From Streptomyces broussonetiae (GTDB taxonomy: Bacteria > Actinomycetota > Actinomycetes > Streptomycetales > Streptomycetaceae): a stretch of DNA of 64,000 nt. The notes beneath the pieces are model-generated. The model saw only the letters and a list, made by a program, of their open reading frames with translations, ran no database searches and had not been told where the DNA came from. This document shows positions 61,842 through 64,000 of the stretch, in pieces. The position numbers were made by a program, and so were the translations under genes. The DNA lies in contig NZ_CP047020.1 of the NCBI RefSeq assembly GCF_009796285.1, forward strand, positions 8,618,001-8,682,000. The letters are read 5' to 3'. Every line of letters starts with the position of its first letter. Position 1 is the stretch's first letter.

Positions 61842-61872
61842 GAGGGCCGTCCCCGTCGGTGGGGCGGCCCTC
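61842..61872. terminator. Bidirectional terminator
   Basis: GAGGGCCG-T-CCCC paired with GGGGCGGCCCTC (one bulged base) and a 6-base loop, between the convergent secreted-protein and acyltransferase-like genes. Confidence 0.8.
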
Positions 61873-62656
61873 ACCGCTGCCCGGGTCCGGGGCCTGCCGC
61901 CGGCTCCCGCCCCGCCCGCAGTACCTCCCAGTCCCGGGAGAACGCGAACGCCGCGCCCGTGCTCCCCGGCAGGCAGCCGGGCAGGAGGCGGACGAGCAGA
62001 TCGCCCGGCCCCAGCTCGATCCAGGTGCGGACCCCGGTGCGGTGCAGTGCGCCGGCCATGTCCGTGAACGGCAGTGGGGCGCGTGGTACCCAGAACTCCG
62101 CCTCGGCGGTCTCGGCGCCCACCGGGCGGGCGGTGACATCGCACACGAGCGGGAGGCGCGGGGCCCGTGGGTGCAGCGTGGCAAGCGTACGGCCGTACGC
62201 GCCGAGGAGCCCGTCCATCCCGGGGCGCTCCGGTGCCGGTTCGGGCAGGGCGTCGAGGAGCCGGGCCAGAGTGCCGACCGCGTGGCAGGCCTCGGCCAGG
62301 GAGAAGACACCGGCGGCATACGCGGCGGCCATCCGCCCGGCCGCCTGACCGTAGACCACGTCCGGCCGGACGCCCCAGCTGCCCAGCAGCCGGTACTGCG
62401 CCGCCTGGAGCGCGAAGAGCGCCGGACCGGCGAACGACGCCCGCTCCAGCAGCGCCGCCGTGTGCGTGCCGTCGGCCGCGAACATCACGCCGCCCAGCGG
62501 GAGTTCGAGATACGGGTCGAGGCGTGCGCAGACGTCGTCCAGTGCCTCGGCGAACACCGGGCACTCCGCCCGGAGTTCACGCCCGGTTCCGGGCCGTGGC
62601 GAGGCATCGGCCGAGAACAGGAATGCGGTACGTCCGGTGCGGCCGTCAAGGAACAT
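61871..62656 (-). CDS. Stand-alone acyltransferase-like protein lacking the catalytic serine
   Basis: A 261-residue protein that follows the acyltransferase domain of modular polyketide synthases: CPVFAEALDDVCARLDP, SFAGPALFALQAAQYRLLGSWGVRPD, VFSLAEACHAVGTLARLLDALP, and a C-terminal WIELGPGDLL. The active-site GHSxG reads GQAAG (residues 103-107), so the nucleophile Ser is Ala105. The N-terminal GQGSQ loop is also replaced (FSADASPRPGT). It cannot act as a normal acyltransferase. No ketosynthase or carrier protein is nearby. ATG 62656 follows TGGGGG. Confidence 0.82.
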   Translation of the reverse strand: MFLDGRTGRTAFLFSADASPRPGTGRELRAECPVFAEALDDVCARLDPYLELPLGGVMFAADGTHTAALLERASFAGPALFALQAAQYRLLGSWGVRPDVVYGQAAGRMAAAYAAGVFSLAEACHAVGTLARLLDALPEPAPERPGMDGLLGAYGRTLATLHPRAPRLPLVCDVTARPVGAETAEAEFWVPRAPLPFTDMAGALHRTGVRTWIELGPGDLLVRLLPGCLPGSTGAAFAFSRDWEVLRAGREPAAGPGPGQR

Positions 62657-62731
62657 GCCCCCATTGAGGCACGGCGCGGCCGGGCGCACACACCAGGCAG
62701 ACTCCCACACCCTGCAAAAAAATTGTCATCA

Positions 62732-62759
62732 TGGAATGGCCATTTTCGGTCACATTCCA
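62732..62759. promoter_or_regulatory. Inverted repeat TGGAATG...CATTCCA
   Basis: Perfect 7-bp arms around 14 bases, in the AT-richest part of the 289-bp region between the divergent acyltransferase-like and mscR genes. It may be an operator or promoter-proximal element for either gene. Confidence 0.45.
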
Positions 62760-62945
62760 ATGCGATGCGAAGCGACAGCAAAGGATTCCGATCCCCTTCC
62801 CCGGCTGCAGCCCCTCTGCCGGTGGCTGCCGGACCCGTGCGGCCGGAGGCCGGAAAGATCCACGACCACCGCCGTGGTCCGCCCCGCTACCGATCGGTCA
62901 CGCGTAGGGTCGGCAACGAAGGCAATCGAAAGAAGGGGCCGGACC

Positions 62946-64000
62946 ATGGCGCAGGAAGTACGCGGCGTGATCGCACCGGGGAAGGACGCACCCGTACGGG
63001 TCGAGACGATCGTGGTCCCGGACCCGGGGCCCGGCGAGGCCGTCGTACGCGTCCAGGCCTGCGGTGTCTGCCACACCGATCTGCACTACAAACAGGGCGG
63101 CATCACGGACGACTTCCCCTTCCTGCTCGGCCACGAGGCCGCCGGCGTCGTGGAGTCGGTCGGCGAGGGTGTCACGGAGGTGGCACCCGGTGACTTCGTC
63201 GTCCTCAACTGGCGTGCGGTGTGCGGCCAGTGCCGGGCCTGTCTGCGGGGCCGCCCCTGGTACTGCTTCGACACCCACAACGCCAAGCAGAAGATGACCC
63301 TGACCGATGGCACCGAGCTGTCCCCGGCGCTCGGCATCGGCGCGTTCGCCGAGAAGACGCTCGTCGCCGCCGGTCAGTGCACCAAGGTCGACCCGGCCGT
63401 CTCCCCGGCGGTCGCCGGACTGCTCGGCTGCGGAGTCATGGCCGGCATCGGCGCGGCCATCAACACGGGCGGCGTCGGCCGCGGCGACTCCGTCGCCGTC
63501 ATCGGCTGCGGCGGCGTCGGCGACGCGGCCATCGCCGGGTCGAACCTCGCGGGCGCGGCGAAGATCATCGCCGTGGACATCGACGGCCGCAAGCTCGACC
63601 GGGCCCGCGCCCTGGGCGCCACCCACACCGTCAACTCCAAGGACACCGACCCGGTCGAGGCGATCCGCGAGCTGACCGGAGGCTTCGGAGCCGACGTCGT
63701 CATCGAGGCCGTCGGCCGCCCCGAGACCTACCGGCAGGCCTTCTACGCCCGCGACCTCGCCGGCACCGTCGTCCTCGTCGGCGTGCCCACCCCCGAGATG
63801 AAGCTCGAACTGCCCCTGCTGGACGTCTTCGGCCGAGGCGGCGCCCTGAAGTCGTCCTGGTACGGCGACTGTCTGCCCAGCCGGGACTTCCCCATGCTGA
63901 TCGACCTGCACCTGCAGGGCCGGCTGCCGCTCGACGCGTTCGTCACCGAGACCGTCCAACTGGACGAGGTGGAGAAGGCGTTCGAGCGGATGCACGGCGG
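62946..64000 (+). CDS. mscR: S-(hydroxymethyl)mycothiol dehydrogenase, 3' end beyond window
   Basis: The first 351 residues of a zinc- and NAD-dependent enzyme that oxidises the mycothiol adduct of formaldehyde. The catalytic zinc ligands are in ACGVCHTDLHY and LGHEAAG, the structural ones in CGQCRACLRGRPWYC. The NAD-binding region is AVIGCGGVGDAAIAG, and FGRGGALKSSWYGDCLPSRDFPML is typical of the mycothiol class. ATG 62946 has AAGGGG upstream. Mycothiol is confined to actinobacteria, which supports the taxonomic call. Only about the last ten residues are missing. Confidence 0.96.
   Translation, partial: MAQEVRGVIAPGKDAPVRVETIVVPDPGPGEAVVRVQACGVCHTDLHYKQGGITDDFPFLLGHEAAGVVESVGEGVTEVAPGDFVVLNWRAVCGQCRACLRGRPWYCFDTHNAKQKMTLTDGTELSPALGIGAFAEKTLVAAGQCTKVDPAVSPAVAGLLGCGVMAGIGAAINTGGVGRGDSVAVIGCGGVGDAAIAGSNLAGAAKIIAVDIDGRKLDRARALGATHTVNSKDTDPVEAIRELTGGFGADVVIEAVGRPETYRQAFYARDLAGTVVLVGVPTPEMKLELPLLDVFGRGGALKSSWYGDCLPSRDFPMLIDLHLQGRLPLDAFVTETVQLDEVEKAFERMHG

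Noticed and set aside
1..64000. CRISPR arrays, tRNA or rRNA genes, intact transposases, and attachment sites
   Set aside because: None seen on reading the sequence; tandem repeats present are short and unlike CRISPR spacing.

Overview
The window is a 64 kb piece of an actinomycete chromosome, almost certainly Streptomyces. The evidence is very high GC, frequent GTG and TTG starts, a subtilisin-inhibitor gene, a SapB-type (ram/amf) lanthipeptide cluster, a mycothiol-dependent formaldehyde dehydrogenase, several SpoIIE-type PP2C phosphatases and many small one- or two-gene regulatory units. I see no rRNA, tRNA, CRISPR array or intact insertion sequence. Several gene remnants (MFS fragment, truncated oxygenase, broken Fe-S subunit, ricin-lectin fragment) fit the mosaic accessory part of such a chromosome.

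Left part (1-18.7 kb): a Ser/Thr kinase (cut by the window edge) diverges from an ECF sigma factor. Then come an MFS remnant, a PAS/GAF/PP2C/HATPase phosphatase, a Tat-exported GH2 glycosidase, ogt with a truncated oxygenase, a ribbon-helix-helix/Fic-like toxin-antitoxin pair, a sigma-like protein fused to a membrane-anchored ricin lectin, an FMN-dependent 2-hydroxyacid oxidase, a secreted SSI-family protease inhibitor, a DHA2 drug exporter divergent from an ArsR-SRPBCC pair, and a YihY/BrkB membrane protein.

Central part (18.7-40.2 kb) is the most interesting. It holds two separate secreted-peptide systems. The first (18.75-24.97 kb, minus strand) is a 71-residue peptide with a double-glycine leader and a cysteine-free, aromatic-free core, followed by a complete NHLM-type exporter: HlyD-like adaptor, C39-peptidase ABC transporter and a second ABC transporter. 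The second (30.1-37.5 kb) is a ram/amf-type cluster: a LanKC synthetase, a 38-residue SapB/AmfS-like precursor with two SxxSxxxC ring motifs, two ABC half-transporters and a convergent LuxR-type regulator. In both systems a strong hairpin separates the peptide gene from the transporter genes. Between and beside them lie a secreted S1 protease, a thioesterase and two SpoIIE phosphatases. Secreted peptides, proteases, an inhibitor and phosphatases side by side suggest a developmental or cell-surface role (inference).

Right part (40.2-64 kb): an alternative cytochrome b plus a ctaD-ctaF oxidase pair, an orphan dTDP-glucose 4,6-dehydratase, a marR-MFS-isochorismatase operon, a phosphoesterase, xdhC beside a decayed Fe-S subunit, an OtrA-like ribosomal protection protein with an overlapping upstream reading frame, a GH5 glycosidase and a secreted beta-propeller that share a putative TetR operator, a zinc alcohol dehydrogenase, a glycosyltransferase, folD behind a clear ZTP riboswitch, a SnoaL-like protein, a small secreted protein, an acyltransferase-like protein lacking its catalytic serine, and the 5' part of mscR.

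Domain and family assignments come from motifs I can read in the translations and from recalled family features. No database search was run.
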